From VYFG01 sp965221795 (GTDB taxonomy: Bacteria; Pseudomonadota; Gammaproteobacteria; Arenicellales; Poriferihabitantaceae), in the NCBI GenBank assembly GCA_965221795.1, contig OZ244914.1, positions 1,674,001 through 1,738,000 on the forward strand: DNA of 64,000 bases, read 5' to 3'. The translations under genes were made by a program, and so were the position numbers. Below the pieces are notes generated by a model. The model was not told where the DNA came from and did not search any database. It saw only the letters and a program-made list of their open reading frames with translations. Shown here in pieces: positions 27,146 to 35,223 of this stretch. Within the stretch, counting starts at the first letter, position 1; each line of letters opens with the position of its first letter.

Positions 27146-28726
27146 CTAAGGTTTCGAGACACAGGCCTCGCATCTGAGTATTATCGCGGCCGCTGAAATC
27201 GATCGTCTGATGACTTCTCTTGTCACTTCTGCCGCATCGAGAATTCCGGACTCATAAGGATCTACGTAAGTGCGCTCACAAACATCGAAAACTCTCTGCG
27301 ACAACTGAGGATAGCTCCCTTCGGCATCGTGCAGTAATCCTGAATCTCTACCGACGCTCTGGGTAAGCTGTCTTTCGGGCATCCGCAACGCCCATGCCAG
27401 CATTGCAGCAGCGGCAGCTCTTCCCTCTCCACTCTGCGGTTGCCGTTCAATACCAGAAGCCAATAGCGCATAAGTGGCTCCACCGCCCGGAACCACCGCC
27501 GAGCGTTGGGCGGATCGTAGTGCATACAGGGATTTATGGTAGCGGCGCACCACTTGCTTTTGCTCCGCCGTACTGTGGGCACCAACATGTATCTCGGCCA
27601 CACCTCCTGTCAACCGTGCCAATCTGGTTTCGAGCTTCTCCTTATCGTAGCTAAGATAACGAACACGAAGAATCTCATCTCGAATTGCCCGTTTTCGCAT
27701 CTCCAGTCTCCTGCGATCAGGTGCTTCGCAGATCATGACGCATTGGTTCGCGCGTACTTCCACGCGTTTTGCCCGACCCAGCATGCCAGGCCTCATGGAT
27801 TGCAAGCAGGTGCCCAATCGCTCGGACACAACCTCACCGCCAGTCAAGACTGCAATGTCTCCCAGCAGGTCAAAAATCCGATCACCGACTTCTGGAACCA
27901 CGATCGCTGCAGCCCGCAGGCCACCCTTCTGGACATTCACCACCAGAGTGCCAAGCGCAATCCCAGTAAAGTTTCTAGCGAAAATAACTAGAGATTTCCG
28001 TGATGTGGAAAAACCTTCCAGTATCTGCGTGAAACCACCAAAATCCTCAATGGTTTCATCGCAAAGCAGAATATAGGGATGGTCATAGTAATCGGAACCG
28101 GCATCACCCGTCTTGCCAAGGGCGGAAGAAACGAGTCCAGCTGGCAAGCACATTCCCGGATACACTGCATCGCGGACCTCCAGTCCAGTGCCTTCTTTGA
28201 CAAGCACTTGTCCATCGGGACCCAGGTGCCGTGAGAGAGCGATGACGTGATGGGCCACATTCAGATCAGCGTCCGCTGCGCTTTTTGCGATGGAGAGAGC
28301 GTGCGTATCATAGCGGAAAGGCTGGCCAACTATTTGGATCTCTGCTTCGATTTCGTGGCCCAAATCGAGTAGACGGTCCGCTAGGATGTTCGGATCATAT
28401 CCTGCGTGAATTAGAGGCAAGGACTTGACCAGAATGCCATGAGTGATCAACGCAAGGCTGCTGGCTCCCTCGCCAAGATCCCGATTCAGATCGTACATCG
28501 TCTCCTTGAGCATTGCCCAACCTTGGCGTTCCACCGTGCCTCTAGGTTGAAATTCCCTGACGATCGATATGCCGTCGAACAGAATCTGAGGCACCGCTGG
28601 AGGGCGGTGAAAGAGCACACCGCGGGCCATTGGGCCATACGCAGACCGGATCGCCCGCACGGGGATTGATAACCCGGCGATCAATCGCCTGCGCACCTCG
28701 AATGAAAAGAAGATGCCCTGCGGCAT
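27146..28726 (-). CDS. Highly diverged GroEL paralogue (chaperonin-60 family)
   Basis: At 526 residues it is colinear with GroEL from end to end: AIRSAYGPMARGVL (GroEL TLGPKGRNV), ILFDGISIVREF, the apical domain around DHPYILLCDETIED, GDIAVLTGGEVVSERLG, GRAKRV, YDKEKLETRLARLTGGVAEI, VVPGGGATYAL and EVTREVIRRSISAA. The nucleotide site is altered. GDGTTTAT is GEGASSLA (D87 to E86 here), and the hydrolytic Asp398 aligns with K398 by my hand alignment; Asp52 is kept (D51). The GGM tail is absent. I infer a chaperonin-like protein with weak or no ATPase activity. It starts two bases after the broken bioY frame ends, in an operon with biotin carboxylase. Confidence 0.88.
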   Translation of the reverse strand: MPQGIFFSFEVRRRLIAGLSIPVRAIRSAYGPMARGVLFHRPPAVPQILFDGISIVREFQPRGTVERQGWAMLKETMYDLNRDLGEGASSLALITHGILVKSLPLIHAGYDPNILADRLLDLGHEIEAEIQIVGQPFRYDTHALSIAKSAADADLNVAHHVIALSRHLGPDGQVLVKEGTGLEVRDAVYPGMCLPAGLVSSALGKTGDAGSDYYDHPYILLCDETIEDFGGFTQILEGFSTSRKSLVIFARNFTGIALGTLVVNVQKGGLRAAAIVVPEVGDRIFDLLGDIAVLTGGEVVSERLGTCLQSMRPGMLGRAKRVEVRANQCVMICEAPDRRRLEMRKRAIRDEILRVRYLSYDKEKLETRLARLTGGVAEIHVGAHSTAEQKQVVRRYHKSLYALRSAQRSAVVPGGGATYALLASGIERQPQSGEGRAAAAAMLAWALRMPERQLTQSVGRDSGLLHDAEGSYPQLSQRVFDVCERTYVDPYESGILDAAEVTREVIRRSISAAAIILRCEACVSKP

Positions 28727-28728
28727 GA

Positions 28729-29312
28729 CTACTTGGACTCCAAGTCAAACATTGAAACCATTTGGGCCTGCATCCGCCCACTCTGATTGCCGGGATCGTC
28801 GCCTAAGAAGTACGGCACTAGACGCCATGTGAGAATAGGTTTGTCCGGTCCCAAACAGTGTTCCGAGCCGCAGAAGACCTGTAGCATAAATTAGGATGTT
28901 GCCCAAGATCATCGCCACCGCAGTCTTCGGCACACTTCGATGCAGTCAGCGTTCGGCAAGCTAGCCCCATATGTATGCCGAGAGAACGAACCCGATCAGA
29001 TAATCACCTGTTCCATCCAAGATGCAGGCGATACCGCCGCTTTCTGCAGGCATACCAGCAAACACCGGAATGCCGAACGTACCCGCTGTGAGATAGAGCA
29101 ATAGCATCGCGCCATCCATATGCCATTCCCAATACCCAGACGACGAAGGGCTGCATTGTCATTGGCACCGATAAAAGGGAACTTGGACTGTGACGGAGAC
29201 TCCAAGGGTCGTGCTGCCACCTCTCGCCAATACAACCGCGCGTATGGGCGATACTATTCAGGGGCCAAAGCGCATGCGCCAAAGTTGGGTTGTGCATTTC
29301 GGTCAACTGCAT
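28729..29312 (-). pseudogene. bioY: Frameshifted bioY (biotin transporter S component)
   Basis: Pieces of BioY appear in order but in different frames. They are MHNPTLAHALWPLNS; TVQVPFYR; VPMTMQPFVVWVLGMAYGW; LLYLTAGTFGIPVFAGMPAE then GGIACILDGTGDYLIGFVLSAY; AMILGNILIYATGLLRLGTLFG; and DKPILTWRLVPYFLGD. At least three frame changes are needed, plus an internal TAG after YIWG, so no full transporter can be made. The start is about ATG 29312, 27 bases after the biotin carrier gene ends. BioY would have supplied biotin to the neighbouring carboxylase, so its loss is informative. Confidence 0.85.
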
Positions 29313-29338
29313 AGGGCTTCCTCCAGAAAAGGCCTCAA

Positions 29339-29557
29339 TCATTCAATCTCGATCACCAAAGCATCGGTATCCAGCCCTTCATCTCCCTCTGCGAAGTGCA
29401 CAGCCTTCACTGTCCCTGTCCTAGGGGCCTCGTGTGGGATCTCCATCTTCATTACCTCCATGATGAATAAAGTGTCACCTTCCTTGACTTCATCTCCCAC
29501 CTTGACGAGAATCTTCCATATGTTTCCCGCAACCATCGATCTCACTTCTAACGTCAT
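29339..29557 (-). CDS. Biotin carboxyl carrier protein (stand-alone biotinyl domain)
   Basis: This 72-residue protein is a lone biotinyl domain. The biotinylation motif reads EVMKMEIP around residue 37 (family EAMKMExx), so the target lysine is intact. It would carry carboxybiotin from the adjacent biotin carboxylase to the AHS1-AHS2 (PxpB/PxpC-like) acceptor, as the homologous domains do within urea carboxylase. It starts 28 bases downstream of the carboxylase gene. Confidence 0.92.
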   Translation of the reverse strand: MTLEVRSMVAGNIWKILVKVGDEVKEGDTLFIMEVMKMEIPHEAPRTGTVKAVHFAEGDEGLDTDALVIEIE

Positions 29558-29584
29558 TTCTCTTTCCTCTTTCTTGCAGCCAGA

Positions 29585-30943
29585 CTAACAAAGTTCCGCT
29601 TTGTATCGATCTACAAATCCCGTGTCGAACTGAGCAGAGACAAAGGCCGGATGCCTTACACATTGACTGAGGAACTCCAGATTGTTCTTCAGACCGGCCA
29701 GTTCGATTTCTCCAAGGGTCGTCTGCATTCGCGATAGGGCTTCCTTCCGATGGGCACCATAGGTGATGACTTTGGCAATCATAGGATCGTAGTAAGCAGT
29801 AATTTCGTCTCCCTGGCGCACGCCACTTTCAATGCGAACGCTTTCCGCTTGATCTGGAAATACCAGCCGCTCAACCCGGCCCGGGGAAGGCAAGAACATC
29901 ATGTCGGGATTCTCAGCGTAAACCCTGCACTCAATAGCATGTCCGTTTTGGTGGATATTGTCCTGTGTTACAGTGGATAAATCACATCCCATGACGAGCT
30001 TCAACTGCAAACCGACAAGGTCTGTTCGAGTGACCATTTCAGTAACAGGGTGTTCAACCTGTATGCGGGTGTTCATTTCCAGAAAATAGAATTCACCGTT
30101 CTCTTGATCATAGATGAATTCTATCGTCCCAGCCCCGCTGTAGGACTGGTTACTTGCCAAAGCAACGGCGGCCTTCACTATCGCAGCGCGCAGTCTCTCT
30201 GGAAAATTCGGTGCCGGCGCCTCTTCGATTATTTTTTGAAAACGTCGCTGCACGGAACATTCACGCTCGAACAGATGCACTACACGACCGTCCCCAAATC
30301 CGAAAACTTGCACTTCAATATGCCTCGCCCGCCGGATATAGCGCTCAAGAAACACGGTCCCATCCCCGAAGAACCGGGTTGCCATGTCCTGCGTCGCACG
30401 CACAACTGAATCCAGGTTCCCGGGCGTTTCGACCAAACGCATTCCGATACCGCCACCGCCTGCGACCGCTTTCACAAGCAGCGGGTAACCAACCCTCTTG
30501 GCAGCTTTGGCGAGACCATCCAAATTGCCTTCTGCAAACCTTCTGGACCCCGGGACGACGGGAACCCCAGCAGCCTCGGCTATTTCTCTTGCCCGTTCCT
30601 TGTCCCCCATATCCGCGATGGCCTGCGGCGCAGGACCCACCCAGACCAACCCTGCATTGATCACTTTTTGGGCAAAATGGGCACTTTCCGCAAGAAACCC
30701 ATAACCAGGATGAACCAGATCAGCGCCGGTGCGTCTCGCAATTTGTATGAGATCGTCGCCTTTGAGGTAGCTGTCGACGGGCTTCGCTCCACCGATATGA
30801 CAGGCATGATCAGCCATTTCGACGTGCACTGCATCCCGATCCGCGTCTGAAAACACTGCTACTGTCAAAAGGCCAAGGCGCTTGCAACTCGTAATAATCC
30901 GACACGCGATCTCACCGCGATTCGCGATTAGCACCGTCTTCAT
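29585..30943 (-). CDS. Biotin carboxylase subunit
   Basis: An ATP-grasp enzyme that carboxylates biotin with bicarbonate and ATP. It has the N-terminal domain (VLIANRGEIACRIITSCKRLG), the glycine-rich ATP loop (KAVAGGGGIGMR), and the catalytic block EMNTRIQVEHPVTEMVT with its arginine and glutamate. The 452 residues equal an AccC subunit. There is no accB-accC partner set for acetyl-CoA carboxylase and no acyl-CoA carboxyltransferase nearby. The only acceptor-type subunits in the island are PxpB and PxpC, which points to a urea-carboxylase-like or lactam-carboxylating function. It leads its operon behind a TATAACATATA site. Confidence 0.92.
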   Translation of the reverse strand: MKTVLIANRGEIACRIITSCKRLGLLTVAVFSDADRDAVHVEMADHACHIGGAKPVDSYLKGDDLIQIARRTGADLVHPGYGFLAESAHFAQKVINAGLVWVGPAPQAIADMGDKERAREIAEAAGVPVVPGSRRFAEGNLDGLAKAAKRVGYPLLVKAVAGGGGIGMRLVETPGNLDSVVRATQDMATRFFGDGTVFLERYIRRARHIEVQVFGFGDGRVVHLFERECSVQRRFQKIIEEAPAPNFPERLRAAIVKAAVALASNQSYSGAGTIEFIYDQENGEFYFLEMNTRIQVEHPVTEMVTRTDLVGLQLKLVMGCDLSTVTQDNIHQNGHAIECRVYAENPDMMFLPSPGRVERLVFPDQAESVRIESGVRQGDEITAYYDPMIAKVITYGAHRKEALSRMQTTLGEIELAGLKNNLEFLSQCVRHPAFVSAQFDTGFVDRYKAELC

Positions 30944-31006
30944 TTCAGTATTCGTTGCTTGCCTTTACTTCCGAATGGAAGCCCTGACCTTAAGTATTTG
31001 AAATAT

Positions 31007-31019
31007 GATATAACATATA
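31007..31019. promoter_or_regulatory. Putative GntR operator, site 3
   Basis: GATATAACATATA contains the shared palindrome TATAACATATA at 31009-31019, 66 bases upstream of the biotin carboxylase start. The same 13 bases occur at site 2. It marks the promoter region of the biotin carboxylase-carrier-bioY-chaperonin unit. Confidence 0.6.
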
Positions 31020-31455
31020 CCATCTCCCTGCAAGGCGGAGTTCTCCAATGAGAAATGAGTCTCAAGATGGCGATTTTGGGATCATCGAGGAGTGACAATG
31101 CATAGCAAACGACTGCAGAAGGTGGAGGAGGTCTGCTCTTTCCTGATCGGAGCCACCGCTTTCGGCTTCGAACTCCAGCTCCAATCCCGTGAGGGAGGCC
31201 TACAAATGGGTCCGGGGTAGCCTGTGGCACCTCCGGTACTCCTCTCTCCGTAGGGCGGATCAGGGAGCAGTCAAGCGAGCATCTTCAGAAAACCCCAGGA
31301 GACTATGGAAGTATCGAATTTCTCTGGGTTGATGGGCCTTCGAGAAAGGGAAGAAGTCAGACAATTTTTCCATTTCTCGGCCTGGGTGAGCAAATAGTGG
31401 AAAAAACCCACTGGCAAGTGGACAATGGAGGTATCGTCCGGTCTAGGACTCATTT
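31020..31455. other. Intergenic, right edge of the catabolic island
   Basis: This lies between the biotin carboxylase control region and the rhomboid gene. A 40-codon plus-strand frame at 31098-31220 (MHSKRLQKVEEVCSFLIGAT) has an AGGAG six bases upstream but no family I can name; it could be a small peptide or a transposase relic. Nothing else coding is seen. Confidence 0.4.
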
Positions 31456-32070
31456 TCACTGTCGCGGCCTCCTGTGAAACGCACCTTGTCCGGCCGCGAC
31501 CACGAAAGATAATGCCACTCCAGAAGCGAGCCCGGCGGTATGTCCGGTGTTGGCCACAGTCAGTCCGAAGAGGGGTTCCAGAATCCCGGTCCAACAGACG
31601 ATGAACCATCCGAGCAGCAGGTAGACGATCGAGGGGTTGAGGCGGGCCCCGAAACGGGGGTTGATCAGGCCCTGCATCCAGGTATAGCCGAAAAAGGCAT
31701 AGATCACGCCGGACATGCCACCGAAGGCCGGGCCGTCCACCAGGAACTGGGCAATATTGGCGGCAAGGCTGCTGGCCACGAAAATTCCGGCCAGCAAGAA
31801 GCCGCCTTGCCGGCTCTCAATCAGGCGGCCGAATTCCCAGGCCCAGAGCAGATTGAACCCCAAATGAAAAATCCCGAAATGCAGGAAACTTGGGGTGATC
31901 AGTCGCCAGGCTTCGCCGGCATCAATTTCCGGCAATACCGGGTGATAGTACTGGGAAATCAGGAGTTGGCCGATCACCGCCTCCCGATTCCATTCCATGA
32001 GCAGGAAGACGACGACGCAAGCCACCATCAGAGCCACGGTGACCGGCCATCGGGAAAGTGGAGGGTTCAA
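31456..32070 (-). CDS. Rhomboid-family intramembrane serine protease
   Basis: Rhomboids cut membrane proteins within the bilayer. Six hydrophobic segments are present. The nucleophile sits in GGMSGVIYAFFGY near residue 118 and the partner histidine in NTGHTAGLASG near residue 178, so the Ser-His dyad is complete. The family's HFGIFHLGFNLLWAWEFG block is also present. At 204 residues it is a minimal rhomboid core. Its start overlaps the end of the small membrane protein gene upstream on the same strand. Confidence 0.93.
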   Translation of the reverse strand: MNPPLSRWPVTVALMVACVVVFLLMEWNREAVIGQLLISQYYHPVLPEIDAGEAWRLITPSFLHFGIFHLGFNLLWAWEFGRLIESRQGGFLLAGIFVASSLAANIAQFLVDGPAFGGMSGVIYAFFGYTWMQGLINPRFGARLNPSIVYLLLGWFIVCWTGILEPLFGLTVANTGHTAGLASGVALSFVVAAGQGAFHRRPRQ

Positions 32071-32435
32071 TGGCCAACGGTCTCCATGCGATCGCCGGAA
32101 CCCAAGGTCACCTGGACCCCTTGAAGGGAAAGGAAGCGGCGGCCATCAATGTCTTTGTGCAAGGCTCGGTAGATGGCCACCTCACCGGACTCGGTCGTGA
32201 CCCGAATCTCAATGATCCGGTTGTCCTGTTGCCACTTATAGAGGAAAACCCCGATGGACACCGCGACCAAGAGACCGATCAGGGCATAGACCAGTGCCCG
32301 AGTCGAGGGAGCGGATCCCGATTCGGTTTCCGGCATGTCCCGGGTCGGGGCCTTGCGGGAAGGGGTTTTGCTGGCACGGATATACAGCGCTACACCGACG
32401 ACGACGAGCAGGGTGAAGAGGATTTTGGTCAGCAT
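32067..32435 (-). CDS. Small two-helix membrane protein, unknown
   Basis: ATG 32435 gives 122 residues: a first helix (ILFTLLVVVGVALYIRA), a basic loop (SRKAPTRD), a second helix (ALVYALIGLLVAVSIGVFLYKW), and a soluble C-terminal domain (IIEIRVTTESGEVAIYRALHKDIDGRRF). The upstream frame to 32525 overlaps ycgL and is unlikely. It shares a strand and overlapping ends with the rhomboid gene. I recognise no characterised family; a membrane-anchored partner of the protease is possible but unproven. Confidence 0.7.
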   Translation of the reverse strand: MLTKILFTLLVVVGVALYIRASKTPSRKAPTRDMPETESGSAPSTRALVYALIGLLVAVSIGVFLYKWQQDNRIIEIRVTTESGEVAIYRALHKDIDGRRFLSLQGVQVTLGSGDRMETVGH

Positions 32436-32442
32436 GGTGGCC

Positions 32443-32697
32443 TTAGCCGGTGGTCGCCGGGGGCAGCTCCCCTGGAGCCAGCTGTACAAAATACCCCTGC
32501 TCCTGCAAGACGGCACGGACCTCATGGATGTCGACCCTGGCCAAGCGTTCGCGAGTGGAAAGGTCCACCTTCAGTACCGGCTCCAGCGGCCCCATGAGGT
32601 CCAATAACGGACTGGGTACCGGGGTAAAGTCGTCTTCGCGTGCCAGATAGAGAAAGGTATCCGCCTTGCGCACACTTTTGTAGATCCAGGTCAACAT
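32443..32697 (-). CDS. ycgL: YcgL-family protein
   Basis: This small conserved gammaproteobacterial protein has no settled role. From ATG 32697 it reads MLTWIYKSVRKADTFLYLAREDDFTPVP, closely following the family pattern (IYRSxKxxxTYLYV..DDFxxVP), and ends with LARVDIHEVRAVLQEQGYFVQL. It has 84 residues; the frame is open six codons further up. It ends a few bases before the small membrane protein and shares its direction. Confidence 0.88.
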   Translation of the reverse strand: MLTWIYKSVRKADTFLYLAREDDFTPVPSPLLDLMGPLEPVLKVDLSTRERLARVDIHEVRAVLQEQGYFVQLAPGELPPATTG

Positions 32698-32801
32698 AAC
32701 GGGATTGTAATTCAAGCACGAAGACAGATATAGAGTAGAAGCCGTGAAACGTCCTTCACTCTTCTTGCGGCCCCCATTCCTCTTTTACGGCTCCTGACTG
32801 C

Positions 32802-33752
32802 ATGAAAGACGCACTGCTGATCCTTTTCGGCTTGGCCGCATTGGGGATAGGGGGTGAATGGCTGGTACGGTCTGCGGTATCGCTGGGACGTCGTGCCGGG
32901 CTCTCCACTCTGGTTACTGGACTGACTATCGTGGCCCTCGGCACCAGCGCCTCGGAGTTGGCGGTCAGTGTCGATGCCGCTCTGGTGGGGTCGCCGGGGA
33001 TCGCCATTGGCAATGTGGTGGGCTCGAATTTTGCCAATATTGCCTTGGTCATGGCGATCAGCGCACTACTGATGCCGATGGATATCCAGCCCTTTCTGCT
33101 GCGACGGGACTTGCCGGTGATGATGCTGGGCTTTGCAGGGGTTCCCGTGGTCCTGTTGCCGGATGGCTTGATCAGCACCGTTGAAGGGGTGTTGTTGCTG
33201 TCCGTGTTGCTGGCGTATGTGGTCGCGGTGATCTGGGTGTCGCGGAATTTGACGGCTGTGGCGGGGGCGGCGGGCGACGGTCCTGCTCCCGACATACTGA
33301 TGGAAAGGGGTGGCTTGATACGAATCAGTGCGCAGCTGGTGGGTGGGGTGCTGCTGCTGGCATTTGGCGGCCACTGGCTCGTTCAGGGTGGGGTCAATAT
33401 AGCGTCCTCGCTGGGAGTCTCCGAAGCTTTGATTGGAATGACCCTGATTGCCGTGGGCACCAGCTTGCCCGAAATCGTGACCTCGGTGGTCTCCATTTTG
33501 CGAGGTCACGGCTGTTTGGCGGTAGGAGGCATTGTGGGTTCCAATATCTGGAACACCTTCGGAGTGCTGGGCATCACGGCAGTGATCCAGCCGCTGTCGC
33601 AGAGCGACGTGACGGTTTCCATGCTGGCTGGAATGGCGGTCGCTGGTGCGGTCCTGTGGCTTTTCAGTGCCACCGGCCGGCACATCAACCGCTGGGAAGG
33701 CCTGGCACTGCTGACAGGGTATTTCGTGTTTCAGGCCCTGCTATTCCATTAG
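32802..33752 (+). CDS. Calcium/sodium antiporter, YrbG-like (CaCA family)
   Basis: This inner-membrane cation exchanger has ten or so hydrophobic segments in two repeats. Each repeat carries the ion-binding alpha motif: VTGLTIVALGTSASELAVSV near residue 40 and IGMTLIAVGTSLPEIVTSV near residue 217, with the two conserved acidic residues. The 316 residues match YrbG. Its end overlaps the end of gltA on the opposite strand by 12 bases. Confidence 0.94.
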   Translation: MKDALLILFGLAALGIGGEWLVRSAVSLGRRAGLSTLVTGLTIVALGTSASELAVSVDAALVGSPGIAIGNVVGSNFANIALVMAISALLMPMDIQPFLLRRDLPVMMLGFAGVPVVLLPDGLISTVEGVLLLSVLLAYVVAVIWVSRNLTAVAGAAGDGPAPDILMERGGLIRISAQLVGGVLLLAFGGHWLVQGGVNIASSLGVSEALIGMTLIAVGTSLPEIVTSVVSILRGHGCLAVGGIVGSNIWNTFGVLGITAVIQPLSQSDVTVSMLAGMAVAGAVLWLFSATGRHINRWEGLALLTGYFVFQALLFH

Positions 33753-35141
33753 CGTTGCACCGTAGCGTTTCTTGCGGCGCTTGCTGCCCCAAAGCCATCG
33801 CCAACTGGTCTTTTTTTCTGTATGCCCGCGTTGTTCCATGGATTGGTATTGCCGTTGCTTCTGGCCCAGATACAGCTGGCGGGGGCGGCCAATACGATGT
33901 TCGTCATCCTCCAGCATCTCCTTCCAATGAGAAATCCAACCAACCGCCCGCCCGATGGAGAACATCACCGTGAACATGGACGTGGGGAATCCCAGGGCAC
34001 TCATGATGATGCCGGAATAAAAGTCCACGTTCGGGTAGAGTTTCTTGTCCACGAAATAGGGGTCTTTCAGGGCGATCTGTTCTAGTTCCATGGCGAGTTC
34101 GAGCTTGGGGTCGTTGATGCCCAGCAACTTCAGCACTTCATGGCAGGATTCCCGCATGACGGTCGCCCGGGGGTCATAGCTCTTGTAGATCCGGTGACCA
34201 AAGCCCATCAGGCGGAAGCTATCTTCGGGGTCCTGTGCCTTGTTGATGTACTTGGTGATATTCTTGACGGACCCGATTTCGGCCAGCATGTTGAGCACGG
34301 CTTCATTGGCCCCACCGTGGGCCGGTCCCCAGAGGGAGGCGATGCCGGAAGCCACGCAAGCGTACGGGTTGGCACCCGAAGAGCCCGCGAGACGGACGGT
34401 CGAAGTGGAGGCATTTTGTTCATGGTCGGCATGCAGGATCAGCAACCGGTCAATGGCGCGGGACAAGACAGGACTGACTTCGTAATCTTCTGCCGGGTTG
34501 GAAAACATCATCTGTAACAGGTTTTCCGAATAGCTGTAGCGGTTCCGGGGAATGGGGAAGGGCATTCCCAGCGAGTATTTGTAGGCATAGGCACCAATGG
34601 TGGGCATCTTGGCAATGATCCGATGGGCCGCCACTCGCTGCTCATCGGGATCAGAGATGTCCATGTTTTCATGGTAGAATGCGGACAATGCCCCCACCAC
34701 TCCCACCATGATGGCCATGGGATGGGCGCTGCGCATGAACCCGGAGTAGAAACGGGCTAACTGTGCATGCAGCAGGGTGTGTTGCTTGATATCGGCTGCG
34801 AATTGCTGGTTCTGCTCTGGAGTAGGGAGTTCCCCGTATAGAAGCAGGTAGCAGACTTCCAGGTAACTGCTGTGCTTCGCGAGTTGATCGATCGGGTATC
34901 CCCGGTGCAACAGGACCCCATGGTTGCCGTCAATATGGGTGATATCGGATTTGCAAGCGGCAGTGGAAGAGAATCCTGGGTCGTAGGTCAGGATTCCGGA
35001 TTGTGGATACAGCTTGCTGATGTCCACCAACCGATTGCCCATGCTTCCCGTCCGTGCGGGCAGGGCATAGGTTTTTCCGGTCTGGTTATCGGTCAGAGTG
35101 AAACCGTCGGTTTCCTTGTCGGTAGTGTGGGTCTTCGCCAT
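33741..35141 (-). CDS. gltA: Citrate synthase with a basic C-terminal tail
   Basis: Condenses oxaloacetate and acetyl-CoA in the TCA cycle. The catalytic residues are in place: His in WGPAHGGANEAVLNML, His in GFGHRIYKSYDPRA and Asp in NVDFYSGIIMSALGFP. This is the NADH-regulated hexameric type by overall sequence. ATG 35141 (MAKTHTTDKETDGF) is preferred to the frame opening at 35198. After the usual ending RIGRPRQLYLGQ there are about 40 more residues, strongly basic (KKTSWRWLWGSKRRKKRYG), which overlap the antiporter gene's end. Confidence 0.96.
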   Translation of the reverse strand: MAKTHTTDKETDGFTLTDNQTGKTYALPARTGSMGNRLVDISKLYPQSGILTYDPGFSSTAACKSDITHIDGNHGVLLHRGYPIDQLAKHSSYLEVCYLLLYGELPTPEQNQQFAADIKQHTLLHAQLARFYSGFMRSAHPMAIMVGVVGALSAFYHENMDISDPDEQRVAAHRIIAKMPTIGAYAYKYSLGMPFPIPRNRYSYSENLLQMMFSNPAEDYEVSPVLSRAIDRLLILHADHEQNASTSTVRLAGSSGANPYACVASGIASLWGPAHGGANEAVLNMLAEIGSVKNITKYINKAQDPEDSFRLMGFGHRIYKSYDPRATVMRESCHEVLKLLGINDPKLELAMELEQIALKDPYFVDKKLYPNVDFYSGIIMSALGFPTSMFTVMFSIGRAVGWISHWKEMLEDDEHRIGRPRQLYLGQKQRQYQSMEQRGHTEKKTSWRWLWGSKRRKKRYGATLME

Positions 35142-35223
35142 GGTTCGCATCGGGTAGGTAGTATTAAAAAAATCAATCACAAAAGAGATTTTACTCAATA
35201 AACTCTATATACGATAATCCAAT

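Noticed and set aside
31098..31220. A 40-codon plus-strand frame with a ribosome-site-like AGGAG
   Set aside because: Too short to name and without a recognised family; reported only within the intergenic entry.
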